Shown: positions 35,774-44,386 of the stretch, one piece after another
Position numbering within the stretch: the stretch's first letter is position 1
Layout: every line of letters begins with the position of its first letter
Source of the DNA: JAKAVN01 sp963796565
GTDB lineage: Bacteria > Desulfobacterota > Binatia > Binatales > Binataceae
Assembly (NCBI GenBank): GCA_963796565.1
Contig: CAWCMA010000001.1
Span: forward strand, 434,001-498,000
Length of the DNA stretch: 64,000 nucleotides
Direction of reading: 5' to 3'
The notes under the pieces: generated by a model
Told to the model about the DNA's origin: nothing
Seen by the model: only the letters and a program-made list of their open reading frames with translations
Databases searched by the model: none
Program-made: the position numbers and the translations under genes

Positions 35774-36429
35774 CGCGGTTTCGCGGTCAAAGCGTGCAAG
35801 CCCTATTGCCTAAAGAGTCTTTTCGCAGCGATGCGCCATCGGGTGGGCAGTCTGCTCTAAAGCGCACAGAAACCAGGCTTGGCGGAGAGAGACAGACTAT
35901 TCAAAGCAGGCAGGGGTCATTTAGGACCGAAGGATCGAATATTAATTGCGCGGATAGTGACATGGGTCAGGTTTCCGATACTCACGACGGGAGTCAGACA
36001 GAACAGTCGTGACATAATTGGATAAGATTAGCCATTACAGAAAATCAAAATTGTCGCGCTCTTGCTTCGGGGTGTCCCACACCATACTTTGTGAAAGTAA
36101 AGAGGGGTGCTTAGTGCGGCGTAAGCTTTCGACGAATCGCCGACGAAGCAATGGCTTGTCGAGTTCGTCGTTGCCAACCTCCATGCGGCGCTCAATTATG
36201 GGGCCTTACTCCGACTGCGGTCGCATCGAGAGTCTACCGCTTAATCGAATACCCGACGTGACGGGAAACCCACTTTCGCCGGCGAGGCGACGGTCGAGTT
36301 CGTGCTGGTGCCGCTCACCCGCAACGAAACGGTGATCAGCGGATGAACGAGCGGCAACGCGGGCCGAGCGGTTCACAAATGTTGCCGGCCTCGGGCAGGC
36401 CGCCTTTCTAAAAGGGGGGAGGGCTCACG
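35774..36429. other. Non-coding or decayed stretch between flp and cpaB
   Basis: 656 bp of mixed composition. The short open frames (35794-36012, 36018-36335) lack ribosome-binding sites and recognisable features. Around 36261-36346 a GC-rich segment reads EATVEFVLVPL in one frame before a TGA, reminiscent of a PAS-type or TadE-type segment, perhaps the remnant of a gene. AAAAGGGGGGAGGG just before 36430 is the cpaB ribosome-binding site. Confidence 0.4.
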
Positions 36430-37542
36430 ATGAGACGATCGCTGCTGTTCATGATGCTCGCCGGCGTCGCAGCGCTGGTCGCTGCATTGGTCGTCTACTC
36501 GGCGCTGAAGAAGCGCGAGCGGGAAGTCCAGGAAGCGATGGTGCAGTCGGTCAATATCGTGGTTGCCTCGCATGATTTGCACATCGGTTCGCAGATTGAT
36601 CCGACCGCGGTCAAGCTCGCGCGATGGTCGCGCGACAGCATGCCGCCTGGCGCCTTCACCGACATCGCGGCCGTGACTGGCAAGTACGTCAAGACACCGT
36701 TCGTGGAAAACGAACCGATTATCGGTGATCGCCTGTTCTCGGGGGTCAAGACCGCGGGCATGCTTCCGCTATTGATTCCGGCCGGGATGCGCGCGATGTC
36801 GGTTTCGGTGGACGAAGTAAGCGATATCGCAGGCTTCGTCCTGCCCGGCGCGCATGTCGACATACTGGTCTCGATTTCAGATTCGTCCACCGGCGGCCAG
36901 CCATTTTCCAAGATCGTACTGCAAAACGTCGAAGTGCTCGCCGTTGCGCAGGAGATCGAAGAGGCGAAGGACGAGCCCAGGGTGGTCAAGGTCGTCACCG
37001 TGCTGGTGACACCCGAGGAGGCTGAGCGGCTCTCGCTGGCCAGCCACGACGGGGTGCTGCGTCTGGCGCTGCGCAATTACGACGACAAGAAGATCGTGAT
37101 GACCGACGGATCCAACGTGGGGAATATGCTGCGCGGCGGCGCGCCGGCGCCGGTGATGGAGCCTCAGGTGATTGCTCCGGTGCCTCATATCACCGCCCCT
37201 CCACGGTCCAAGGTGGTTCAGGTTGAGATCTTGCGCGATGGGCATAGCAGCGAATCGATTTCTTTCGTGCATGGCCCCGGCGCGCGCAACACCAAAGGCT
37301 TGAACCAGGAGATGGTCGGCTCGGCTGGCTCGGGCTTCGAGATGGCGGGGATCGAAAACCCGAGGTCTGGTCCTGTAGCCACGCCGAATGCCACGGCGCC
37401 GCCTGCCATGAGTGTTGCCTCGACGGCGAACGGCCGTCACGACGCTCACGCGCAAGCGCCGAGTGGGGTGCGGTTCTCGAGGGCTCGGGAAGAAAAACCG
37501 CTTTTCGCCGAACCGAACTCAAAGACTGTCGACGTGCCGTAA
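36430..37542 (+). CDS. cpaB: Flp pilus assembly protein CpaB/RcpC
   Basis: 370 aa. One N-terminal membrane segment (residues 4-24), then an SAF/CpaB domain: VVASHDLHIGSQIDPTAVK and GMRAMSVSVDEVSDIAGFVLPGAHVDILV, the diagnostic CpaB stretch. The last 130 residues are low-complexity, rich in Ala/Pro/Ser, and end at a gap of 15 bp before the secretin. Works in the periplasm with the outer-membrane secretin of Tad pili. Confidence 0.9.
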   Translation: MRRSLLFMMLAGVAALVAALVVYSALKKREREVQEAMVQSVNIVVASHDLHIGSQIDPTAVKLARWSRDSMPPGAFTDIAAVTGKYVKTPFVENEPIIGDRLFSGVKTAGMLPLLIPAGMRAMSVSVDEVSDIAGFVLPGAHVDILVSISDSSTGGQPFSKIVLQNVEVLAVAQEIEEAKDEPRVVKVVTVLVTPEEAERLSLASHDGVLRLALRNYDDKKIVMTDGSNVGNMLRGGAPAPVMEPQVIAPVPHITAPPRSKVVQVEILRDGHSSESISFVHGPGARNTKGLNQEMVGSAGSGFEMAGIENPRSGPVATPNATAPPAMSVASTANGRHDAHAQAPSGVRFSRAREEKPLFAEPNSKTVDVP

Positions 37543-37557
37543 CCGGGAGAATGGACG

Positions 37558-39177
37558 ATGGCCGAAGTGGTAAGGAAAAAGTTGCGCCACGGCCGCAAAA
37601 CGATGACTGTGGCTGTAGGAGCGCTCGGATTCTTCATCTTGACGGGCTACCCGATTGCGGCGGCTGTGGGCGCCGATGGTGGCGCGCCGACCGCCGGAGC
37701 CGCTTCCGCTCCGGTCGTCGTGGCTTACACTACAGCCAGCGCCTCATCGGTTCCTGTGACGGCGGCGCTTGCTCCGTCGGCGCCCGAGCCATCCGCATCG
37801 CGTGCTACGTCACGACCGATGGCGGTGGCGCAGGCGTCCACTTCTGAATCTTCGACCGCGGTACCAAATTCGACAGCTCCGGTTGTTACTCCCAGTTCAT
37901 CCAATGGCGACAACGGAATGTTGCCATCGCAGGCTTCCTCGACAGGTGCTTTGCCGCCCGCGCAGACGTTCCATACCGATCCGATGGCGGTCATCCCGTC
38001 CGGTCCGCCGCCGCTCGGTGAGAAACACTTCATGCCGGGCGATGGCGTTGACCTGATGACCGGAACTTCGGAGGTGCTCGACTATCCGACCCGCATCCGG
38101 CGGGTCTCGATCGCCGACAGCAAGGTCGCCGACATCCAGGTGATCAATCCTTACGAGCTTAACCTGGTGGCCCATCAGCCGGGCTTCACTACACTGGCCG
38201 TATGGGACACGCACGGACGCTACTCGGAGCGCGAGATCAGGGTCGACGAAAACGGCAAGCAACAGGTGCTGCTCAACGTAATCGTAGCGGAACTCAACCG
38301 TTCGCGGATCGAGAACTTCGGCATCAACTGGTCGGCAGCTCTGCCGAAATGGAACATTTCGCTGGTCAACATGGCCGGCGGAGTGGCCACACCCTATAAT
38401 GCGACTTCCGCTCTGACCGCCAACTCGCTGATTTCCTCGAATCCTCCGATTACGGTCTCCAACACCGCATCAGGCACGTTGCCTCCGAACGGCACTCTCA
38501 TCCCGTTGCTGTTGTCCCAGAACCTGACCTACGGCCTCGCCGCGGGCAACAACAATATTCAGACCCAGAGCTTTTTCCAGTTTCTGGAAGAAAACAGCAT
38601 GGGAAAAATACTGGCCGAGCCGCATCTGCTCGCCAACTCTGGCGAAAAGGCCGAGTTCCTTTCCGGCGGCGAGATTCCGATCGTAATTTCCCAGGCGCTC
38701 AACACCTCGATCGTATTCAAACAGTTCGGTACCGCGGTTGCCTTTGTCCCGACTGTAATAGGTTTCGACGACATCCTGCTGAAGGTTAAGCCCGAGGTTT
38801 CAGAGCCCGACTTCGCCCACGGCGTTAACCTTTTCGGCTTCACCGTGCCAGCTTTCGTAACGCGAAAGGCCGAGACGATGGTCCGGTTGAAGAACAACCA
38901 GACCTTGATCGTCGCGGGCCTGTTGCTCAACACCAAGAATGAGACGGTAGCCAAGGTGCCCTACCTGGGCGATATTCCGTACGTGCGCGGGCTATTTCGC
39001 AACACCACCTACAACAATGCGCAAACCGATCTCGTGATGACTGTGACCCCGCAGATCGTGGCTCCGCTGCCATCCAATGGCCGGGTCGCCCTGCCGACCG
39101 ATCGCGGGCCGATGAATTCCGAGGAAATCAAGACCAGGAGGGTTTATCCCGAAGACGCTGGACGGCCCCGCTTCTAG
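37558..39177 (+). CDS. cpaC: Tad pilus secretin CpaC/RcpA
   Basis: 539 aa. Signal peptide-like hydrophobic segment at residues 20-38. Residues 40-150 are Ala/Ser/Pro low complexity. Then the pilus-type N domain (VLDYPTRIRRVSIADSKVADIQVINPYE, quoted in parts: IADSKVADIQV, GFTTLAVWD), followed by the secretin core with LAEPHLLANSGEKAEFLSGGE in two pieces and the C-terminal VPYLGDIPYVRGLFR. It forms the outer-membrane channel of the Tad system. Typical size and order. Confidence 0.92.
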   Translation: MAEVVRKKLRHGRKTMTVAVGALGFFILTGYPIAAAVGADGGAPTAGAASAPVVVAYTTASASSVPVTAALAPSAPEPSASRATSRPMAVAQASTSESSTAVPNSTAPVVTPSSSNGDNGMLPSQASSTGALPPAQTFHTDPMAVIPSGPPPLGEKHFMPGDGVDLMTGTSEVLDYPTRIRRVSIADSKVADIQVINPYELNLVAHQPGFTTLAVWDTHGRYSEREIRVDENGKQQVLLNVIVAELNRSRIENFGINWSAALPKWNISLVNMAGGVATPYNATSALTANSLISSNPPITVSNTASGTLPPNGTLIPLLLSQNLTYGLAAGNNNIQTQSFFQFLEENSMGKILAEPHLLANSGEKAEFLSGGEIPIVISQALNTSIVFKQFGTAVAFVPTVIGFDDILLKVKPEVSEPDFAHGVNLFGFTVPAFVTRKAETMVRLKNNQTLIVAGLLLNTKNETVAKVPYLGDIPYVRGLFRNTTYNNAQTDLVMTVTPQIVAPLPSNGRVALPTDRGPMNSEEIKTRRVYPEDAGRPRF

Positions 39178-39210
39178 CGACGGGGTACACGTGCGGCCGG
39201 AAGGAATCCT

Positions 39211-40437
39211 GTGGCAGTGCTAGGCAGAAAAAGTAACGGACGGAAAGGCGCGCTCAGGGTTCTACTGGTCGGAGATGACGAGGGGCGGCGGACCGAGATC
39301 AAGGCCGCGCTCGACAATCTGGGCGATCCGCCGCTCGAGATCGTCTCGGTAACGCCTCAGGCCGGTGCCCAGGAAAGCGGTAACGGAGTGGCGCCGGTCG
39401 ACGTCACGATGGTGGTATTCAACGGCAACGAAGAAGCGTCGCTGAATTATCTCCAGAAGCAGGCCGAGCGCTCGCCGCGCCCCGCGCTGTTCGCGCTGGT
39501 GCGCGAGCGTTCACCCGGACTGATGCGGCAAATCCTGCGCGCGGGAGCCGACGAGTTGCTCTTCCTGCCGCTCGATCCGGGCGATGCCACGCGCGCCCTG
39601 CTCAAAGTCAGCGAATCGCATCGGCGCGAAGAGAAAGAGGAGGGCGGCGTTATCTGCTCGGTGGTCAGTACGGTAGGAGGGGTCGGGGTCTCGAGCCTCG
39701 CCGCCAACCTGGGCCTCGCGCTGCGCTACACGCTGAGCAAGCGGGTGGCGCTGGTCGATCTCGATCTGCAGTCGGGCGGTGTCGCGGTAGCGCTCAACCT
39801 GGAACCTGAGCGCACCATCATGGCGCTGGCCGAGCAGGACAAAAAGCTCGACTCCAGTCAGCTTGAATCAGCGCTGACCAAGCATTCCTCGGGAATCTAT
39901 CTGCTCGCGGCGCCCAAGCGTATCGAGGACAGCGAACTGGTCTCGGACGTGACTCTGGGAGCGGCGCTGGACCTGATGCGGCGGCTGTTCGACTTCGTGG
40001 TGGTCGATTGCGGCGGCTACATCAACGAAAATGTGGTGGCGGTGTGGGAGCGCTCGGACCATCTGTTTTATGTGCTCGACCAGTCGATCGGCGCGGCGCG
40101 TGGTTGCTGGCGGTTTATCGAACTGTTCGGACGCCTGGGGCTGAGCGGCATGCAGCCGCACTTTATCCTGAACCGCTATGCTCCGCATAACCCCATCAGC
40201 GAAGAGCAGATTGTCAGCACGTTGGGCCGGCCGATTTACGCCAAGATCCCGCGCGATGAAAAATCGCTCGAGCACGTGCAGCTCACAGGCAAGGATCTGT
40301 GGCAATGCGCGGCAAACTCCACCTTGACCCATGCTTACGAGGACCTCGCTCGCCGGCTGGCGGTCGGCGACGAGGTTTCCGGGGAGCCGCCGAGCCTGAT
40401 GTCGCGCTTGCGCGGAATGTTCGGCGCTCGCCCCTGA
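39211..40437 (+). CDS. TadZ/CpaE-like ParA-family ATPase
   Basis: 408 aa from GTG 39211, with GGAAGGA upstream. Residues 15-135 resemble an atypical receiver domain (RVLLVGDDEGRR), the usual N-terminus of CpaE/TadZ. The MinD/ParA domain follows, but the deviant Walker A motif reads VGGVGVSSLA: both the signature Lys and the P-loop Lys are missing. Walker-like VALVDLDLQSGG and VVDCGGY follow. In Tad systems this protein localises the apparatus to the pole. Reduced or absent ATP hydrolysis is inferred. Confidence 0.82.
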   Translation: MAVLGRKSNGRKGALRVLLVGDDEGRRTEIKAALDNLGDPPLEIVSVTPQAGAQESGNGVAPVDVTMVVFNGNEEASLNYLQKQAERSPRPALFALVRERSPGLMRQILRAGADELLFLPLDPGDATRALLKVSESHRREEKEEGGVICSVVSTVGGVGVSSLAANLGLALRYTLSKRVALVDLDLQSGGVAVALNLEPERTIMALAEQDKKLDSSQLESALTKHSSGIYLLAAPKRIEDSELVSDVTLGAALDLMRRLFDFVVVDCGGYINENVVAVWERSDHLFYVLDQSIGAARGCWRFIELFGRLGLSGMQPHFILNRYAPHNPISEEQIVSTLGRPIYAKIPRDEKSLEHVQLTGKDLWQCAANSTLTHAYEDLARRLAVGDEVSGEPPSLMSRLRGMFGARP

Positions 40438-40457
40438 AGGTTGGTCGATCCTCGGGT

Positions 40458-40583
40458 ATGGAAGGCGAGATGATCATGATGTGGGACATCAGCGAGGCCC
40501 ATCGCACCAGGGTCAACGCGCAGGGCAAGGTGCTCGGACAATACTGCAAACCGGTATCCGCTCGGCTTGGAAGGAACGCGTAG
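40458..40583 (+). CDS. Small open frame of doubtful coding status
   Basis: 41 codons starting ATG 40458, 21 bp after the CpaE-like gene. Met-rich start (MEGEMIMMWD). No clear ribosome-binding site and no recognised family. Codon composition is not decisive. It may be a remnant between two Tad genes. Confidence 0.2.
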   Translation: MEGEMIMMWDISEAHRTRVNAQGKVLGQYCKPVSARLGRNA

Positions 40584-40602
40584 AGGCCGTGTCGCTATCC
40601 AG

Positions 40603-41031
40603 ATGTCTTCCTTATTGGTAAGCCTCGTCGTTCTCTGCATGGCCGACGTGATCGGGACCGCAATCTATCACTGCCTTTACGGCAGCCATCGTGCGCTCGA
40701 GGAGGGCTTTGCCGACCTCGCGCTCAAGATTCGCGCTTCGCAGGGCGTCTTCCAAGACAACGAGGAAGAGCTCCGCGGCTTCTCGCGGATTTTCCTGCAA
40801 TGGGCGGCCAAGCACGTGCCCGTCCCGAAGCCCGGCACGCCGGAGGGTGAGGAGCTGGCCCGCACGCTTATCGAGGCCGGCTATCTGAAGTCCACCATGC
40901 CGCAGGTTTTTCAGGTCTTCCGGTTCGGGATGGGCCTGTTTCCGCTGGTCCTGTTCGTGCTGCCCGCGACGTGGCTGGTGATCGTCGGCCCGGCGCTCAT
41001 CCAGATCCTGCGTACGCTCGGCGGTAGCTGA
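40603..41031 (+). CDS. Small membrane protein, possible truncated TadB/TadC-like
   Basis: 142 aa from ATG 40603. A hydrophobic segment at residues 1-25, a charged middle part, then EELARTLIEAGYLKST and a long hydrophobic stretch (FRFGMGLFPLVLFVLPATWLVIVGPALIQIL). The 'LARxLxxAGY' element before membrane helices recalls the start of TadB/TadC GspF-type platform proteins, but the rest of that domain is missing. Either a truncated platform protein or an unrelated two-helix protein. Last plus-strand gene before a terminator-like hairpin. Confidence 0.45.
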   Translation: MSSLLVSLVVLCMADVIGTAIYHCLYGSHRALEEGFADLALKIRASQGVFQDNEEELRGFSRIFLQWAAKHVPVPKPGTPEGEELARTLIEAGYLKSTMPQVFQVFRFGMGLFPLVLFVLPATWLVIVGPALIQILRTLGGS

Positions 41032-41033
41032 AC

Positions 41034-41054
41034 GGCGCGCCTGCCGCGCGCCGG
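41034..41054. repeat. Small GC hairpin after the Tad locus
   Basis: CGGCGCGC and GCGCGCCG are eight-base inverted arms around CTGCC, three bases after the stop codon of the last Tad-locus gene. Probably part of the termination region together with the next hairpin. Confidence 0.45.
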
Positions 41055-41065
41055 CCCGGGTTTGT

Positions 41066-41108
41066 GGCCGCGGGCCTTGGATCCCGAAGGTATGCAAGGC
41101 CCGCGGCC
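41066..41108. terminator. Terminator-like hairpin between convergent genes
   Basis: Perfect 14-bp arms (41066-41079 and 41095-41108) separated by 15 bp, lying between the end of the Tad locus and the end of the sigma-54 activator gene. No T-run follows on either strand. Position suggests bidirectional termination. Confidence 0.55.
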
Positions 41109-41132
41109 TTGTGCTCGCCGGGCTCGCGATTC

Positions 41133-42521
41133 CTACAACCCCAGGCGCTTCATCAATCGATACAAAGTAGTGCGGTCCACGCCGAGGGTCGCCGCCGCGA
41201 TCGCGCGGTTGCCCTTGGCGGCGTCGAGCGCGGCGCGGATACGCGAGACGGCGGCGCGGTCGAGGTAAGTTTGCAGCGTTTCGCTGGAGTCAGCGGGTTC
41301 CTCGGTCGCGGACGCCGGCTCGATGTCGCCCTCGAGCGCAAAGGCGTCAGGAGTCAGGACTTCGGCACCGCTCATGACCACCGAGCGCTCGATGACATTC
41401 TCCAACTCGCGCACGTTGCCGGGCCAGGAGTAGCTGACCAGCACGCGTTCGGCCTCGGGCGACAGGGTGATCGGACGTCCCGCCTGCGCCGTGTAGTAGG
41501 CCAGGAAATGACGCGCCAGCGGCAGTACATCATCGCGGCGCTCGCGCAGCGGCGCGATCTTGACCGGGATGACGTTGAGGCGGAAGTAGAGGTCGGCGCG
41601 GAAGCGGCCGGCCGCGACTTCATTGCGGAGCACGCGGTTGGTTGCCGCAACGATTCTCACGTCGACCTTGCGCGATTTCGAGGCCCCGACTCGCAACACT
41701 TCGCCGTCCTCGAGCACGCGCAGCAGTTTGGCCTGGAAATCCGTGCCCGCCTCGGCGATTTCGTCGAGGAACAGGGTGCCGCCCGAGGCGCGCTCGAAGC
41801 ATCCGGCCCGCGCGGCGATCGCGCCCGTGAACGAGCCTTTCTCGTGGCCGAACAGCTCGCTTTCGACCACTCCGTCGGCGAAGGCCTTGCAGTTGACCGC
41901 GACGAAGGGCCCGTCGGCGCGCGAGCTCCAGTAATGGAGCATGCGCGCGATCAGTTCCTTGCCGGTGCCGCTCTCGCCCTCGATGAGGGAGGTCGAGCGT
42001 GACGGCGCCACCCGCCGCACCATCGCGACCAGTTGCTTGCTCTGCGGGCTCTCGGCGATGAAACCGGCGGCCGTGCTGGCGACGTCGAGCTGCTGGCGCA
42101 GGCGGCGGTTCTCACGCTGCAGCGAACCCATCTCGATAGCCCGCGCCACGGTCTTGATCAGGGCATCCGCGCTGAGCGGTTTCGTCACGTAGTCGAAGGC
42201 GCCCTCACGCATCGCAGCGACCGCCGAGGTGACGCTGCTGTCGGCCGCGACCAAAATCACCGCCACGTCCGGCCGCCGCGTCCGTACGTGGCGCAGCAAT
42301 TCCAATCCGTCCATTCCCGGACCGCGCACGGCCGTGATGATGACTTCACAGCCCTGCTCGGCGCTGGCGAGGGCCGCGTTGCCGCTCAGACAAATCTCGG
42401 TATCGTAGCCTTCGTCGTCGAGCGCATTGGCAACGAAGCGTGCCGCGTCATCGTCGTTCTCGACGATCAGGACTCGAGCCCGATAGGGCTCTAACGCTAC
42501 TGCACTCAAACTCTCAGACAT
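41133..42521 (-). CDS. Sigma-54-dependent activator with degenerate receiver domain (NtrC family)
   Basis: 462 aa from ATG 42521. Three domains: receiver (16-135), AAA+ sigma-54 activator (160-390) and Fis-type HTH (425-462, with AAATLGVDRTTLYRLMKRLGL in part). Walker A GESGTGKE and the sigma-54 contact loop EKGSFTGA are intact. In the receiver the acidic pocket (ENDDD) and Lys (TKPL) remain, but the phospho-acceptor Asp is Ala64 (ITAVRGPGMDG) and the switch Thr is also Ala. It should activate transcription without ordinary phosphorylation. It is convergent with the Tad locus, a possible target. No sensor kinase is adjacent. Confidence 0.92.
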   Translation of the reverse strand: MSESLSAVALEPYRARVLIVENDDDAARFVANALDDEGYDTEICLSGNAALASAEQGCEVIITAVRGPGMDGLELLRHVRTRRPDVAVILVAADSSVTSAVAAMREGAFDYVTKPLSADALIKTVARAIEMGSLQRENRRLRQQLDVASTAAGFIAESPQSKQLVAMVRRVAPSRSTSLIEGESGTGKELIARMLHYWSSRADGPFVAVNCKAFADGVVESELFGHEKGSFTGAIAARAGCFERASGGTLFLDEIAEAGTDFQAKLLRVLEDGEVLRVGASKSRKVDVRIVAATNRVLRNEVAAGRFRADLYFRLNVIPVKIAPLRERRDDVLPLARHFLAYYTAQAGRPITLSPEAERVLVSYSWPGNVRELENVIERSVVMSGAEVLTPDAFALEGDIEPASATEEPADSSETLQTYLDRAAVSRIRAALDAAKGNRAIAAATLGVDRTTLYRLMKRLGL

Positions 42522-43003
42522 TAGCGTATGGCCCGATCTGGCACGGCTTATTGAGCATATTGGTGCATAATCGCGCCTGGTGTACCACATGTCAACAGTT
42601 CCACGGCCGTATTCGTGTGGCGAAGATCTAGCAGGCGAGGAAAATGTTGCTGGCCCGCAACGCATTGGATAACCCATAGTCGTGCTTAAAAACCCCTGTG
42701 TTTATTGACTGTTTTGAAATATCGAGATCGGTGCCGAATCGCCGTGTTGCAAAATGTGTCGACGCTCTGGATGCAAGAATATGCCATTTTCGCCCCGGCC
42801 ATCTCATCGCTACACGCAAGGGCTCATACGCGAGATGTGTGCCAAAGATCATGTGGCGAACGTGCAGTCACAGTGTTGAGGAACTGCAACAAATACCAGC
42901 TATCGGAGCCGCCGCTATGGGAGATGTTCGCGCTGTCGGAAGTCACAGCACGTTGATCCGCAGACGATCGATCAATTATGTCAATTGTTTGGAGTAGCGC
43001 TAA
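42522..43003. other. Intergenic region between divergent genes
   Basis: 482 bp, lower in GC than the genes on both sides. It separates the sigma-54 activator from the FMN monooxygenase. A TGGCACG-N5-TTG sequence at about 42540-42554 recalls a sigma-54 promoter but its spacing is one base too long. Open frames here have no ribosome-binding site. No RNA gene was recognised. Confidence 0.4.
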
Positions 43004-44341
43004 ATGGCCAACTCACGTCAATTGCGCCTTGGCGCTTTCATGCGGCCGGTTAGTATCCACACCGCAGCTTGGCGTTATCCGGGCGCGTGGCCGGATGCGA
43101 ACTTCAATTTCGAGCATCTTCGCCGTCTAGCCCAGACGCTGGAGCGCGGCAAGTTCGACGCTTTCTTCATGGCCGACCATCTGGCCCTGCTCAACATGCC
43201 GATGCAAGCTCTAAAGCGCAGCGCCACGGTTACATCCTTCGATCCGCTGACGCTGCTGCCGGCGCTCGCCGTCGTTACGGAACATCTGGGTCTAATCGCC
43301 ACCGCGTCCACGACCTACAACGAGCCCTACCATGTCGCTCGGAAATTCGCTTCGCTCGACCACCTAAGCCGGGGCCGGGCCGCCTGGAACGTGGTGACCT
43401 CCGGAAATCCGCACGAGGCGATGAATTTCGGCCTGGAGGAACACGTCGAGCATGCGGTGCGGTATCGCCGTGCGCGCGAATTCATCGACGTCGTGACGGG
43501 GCTGTGGGACAGCTGGGCGGACGACGCTTTCGTTCGCGACGTTGAGGATGGCGTCTATTTCGATCCTCGAAAGCTCCACACACTCAATCACGACGGGGAG
43601 CACTTCAAAGTACGCGGGCCACTCAATATTGCGCGGCCGATTCAGGGATGGCCGGTCATCGTGCAGGCCGGCGCATCGGAGGCCGGCCGTCAGCTAGCCG
43701 CCGAAACCGCCGAGGTCATCTTTGGGGCGGGGGGCGGCGTTGACTATGCGCGGGAGTTCTACGCCGATGTGAAAAATCGGATGGAACAACTGGGCCGTGA
43801 CCGCGATCACCTGAAGGTTTTGCCGGGCGCCTTCGTCGTGGTGGGCGAGACGGCCGCTGAAGCGCGCGAGAAGCGGGCGCGGCTCGACAGTCTTGTGCAC
43901 TACGATAGCGCAATTGCCTCGCTCTCCGTTGCCCTGGGGCACGACGCCTCAGGCTTCGATCCCGACGGCCCGCTGCCGGCGATTCCTGAAAGCAATGCGA
44001 GCAAGACTGGACGGGAGCGGGTCGTCGAAATGGCGAGCCGGGAGAACCTCACCGTGCGACAACTCGCTCAGCGCGTCGGTGGCTACAGTGGGCTGGCCTT
44101 GGTGGGTACACCGACGATGATCGCCGACCAGATGGAGGAATGGCTGGTGACCGAAGCCTGCGACGGCTTCAATGTCATGTTCCCTTATCTCCCCGGTGGA
44201 GTCGACGACTTCGTCGACCGTGTCGTGCCTGAACTGCAACGACGAGGGATCTTTCGGCGCGAATACGAGGGCCGGACACTAAGGGAAAAACTTGGCTTGC
44301 CGCGGCCCGAGAACCGCTTCTTCCAAATGCGCAAGCCATAG
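43004..44341 (+). CDS. NtaA/SnaA/DszA-family FMN-dependent monooxygenase
   Basis: 445 aa, typical for the family. Luciferase-like TIM barrel: LGAFMRPVSIHTAAWR at the start, ADHLALL, then SRGRAAWNVVTSGNPHEAMNFG (quoted in part: GRAAWNVVTSG), and the C-terminal VGTPTMIADQMEEW. These two-component monooxygenases use reduced FMN to oxidise aminopolycarboxylates, sulfones or related compounds. No flavin reductase gene is adjacent, so the FMNH2 source is elsewhere. Substrate cannot be inferred. Confidence 0.88.
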   Translation: MANSRQLRLGAFMRPVSIHTAAWRYPGAWPDANFNFEHLRRLAQTLERGKFDAFFMADHLALLNMPMQALKRSATVTSFDPLTLLPALAVVTEHLGLIATASTTYNEPYHVARKFASLDHLSRGRAAWNVVTSGNPHEAMNFGLEEHVEHAVRYRRAREFIDVVTGLWDSWADDAFVRDVEDGVYFDPRKLHTLNHDGEHFKVRGPLNIARPIQGWPVIVQAGASEAGRQLAAETAEVIFGAGGGVDYAREFYADVKNRMEQLGRDRDHLKVLPGAFVVVGETAAEAREKRARLDSLVHYDSAIASLSVALGHDASGFDPDGPLPAIPESNASKTGRERVVEMASRENLTVRQLAQRVGGYSGLALVGTPTMIADQMEEWLVTEACDGFNVMFPYLPGGVDDFVDRVVPELQRRGIFRREYEGRTLREKLGLPRPENRFFQMRKP

Positions 44342-44386
44342 TTTCGCCGTCACGGTTTAAATGGCCAGATGGCGCCGATGAGCCAT

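Noticed and set aside
36018..36335. 105-codon open frame between flp and cpaB
   Set aside because: No ribosome-binding site, codon use unlike the neighbours, no domain.
42536..42554. Sigma-54 promoter candidate (TGGCACG ... TTG)
   Set aside because: Spacing between the GG and the second element is one base too long and the GC of the -12 element is missing.
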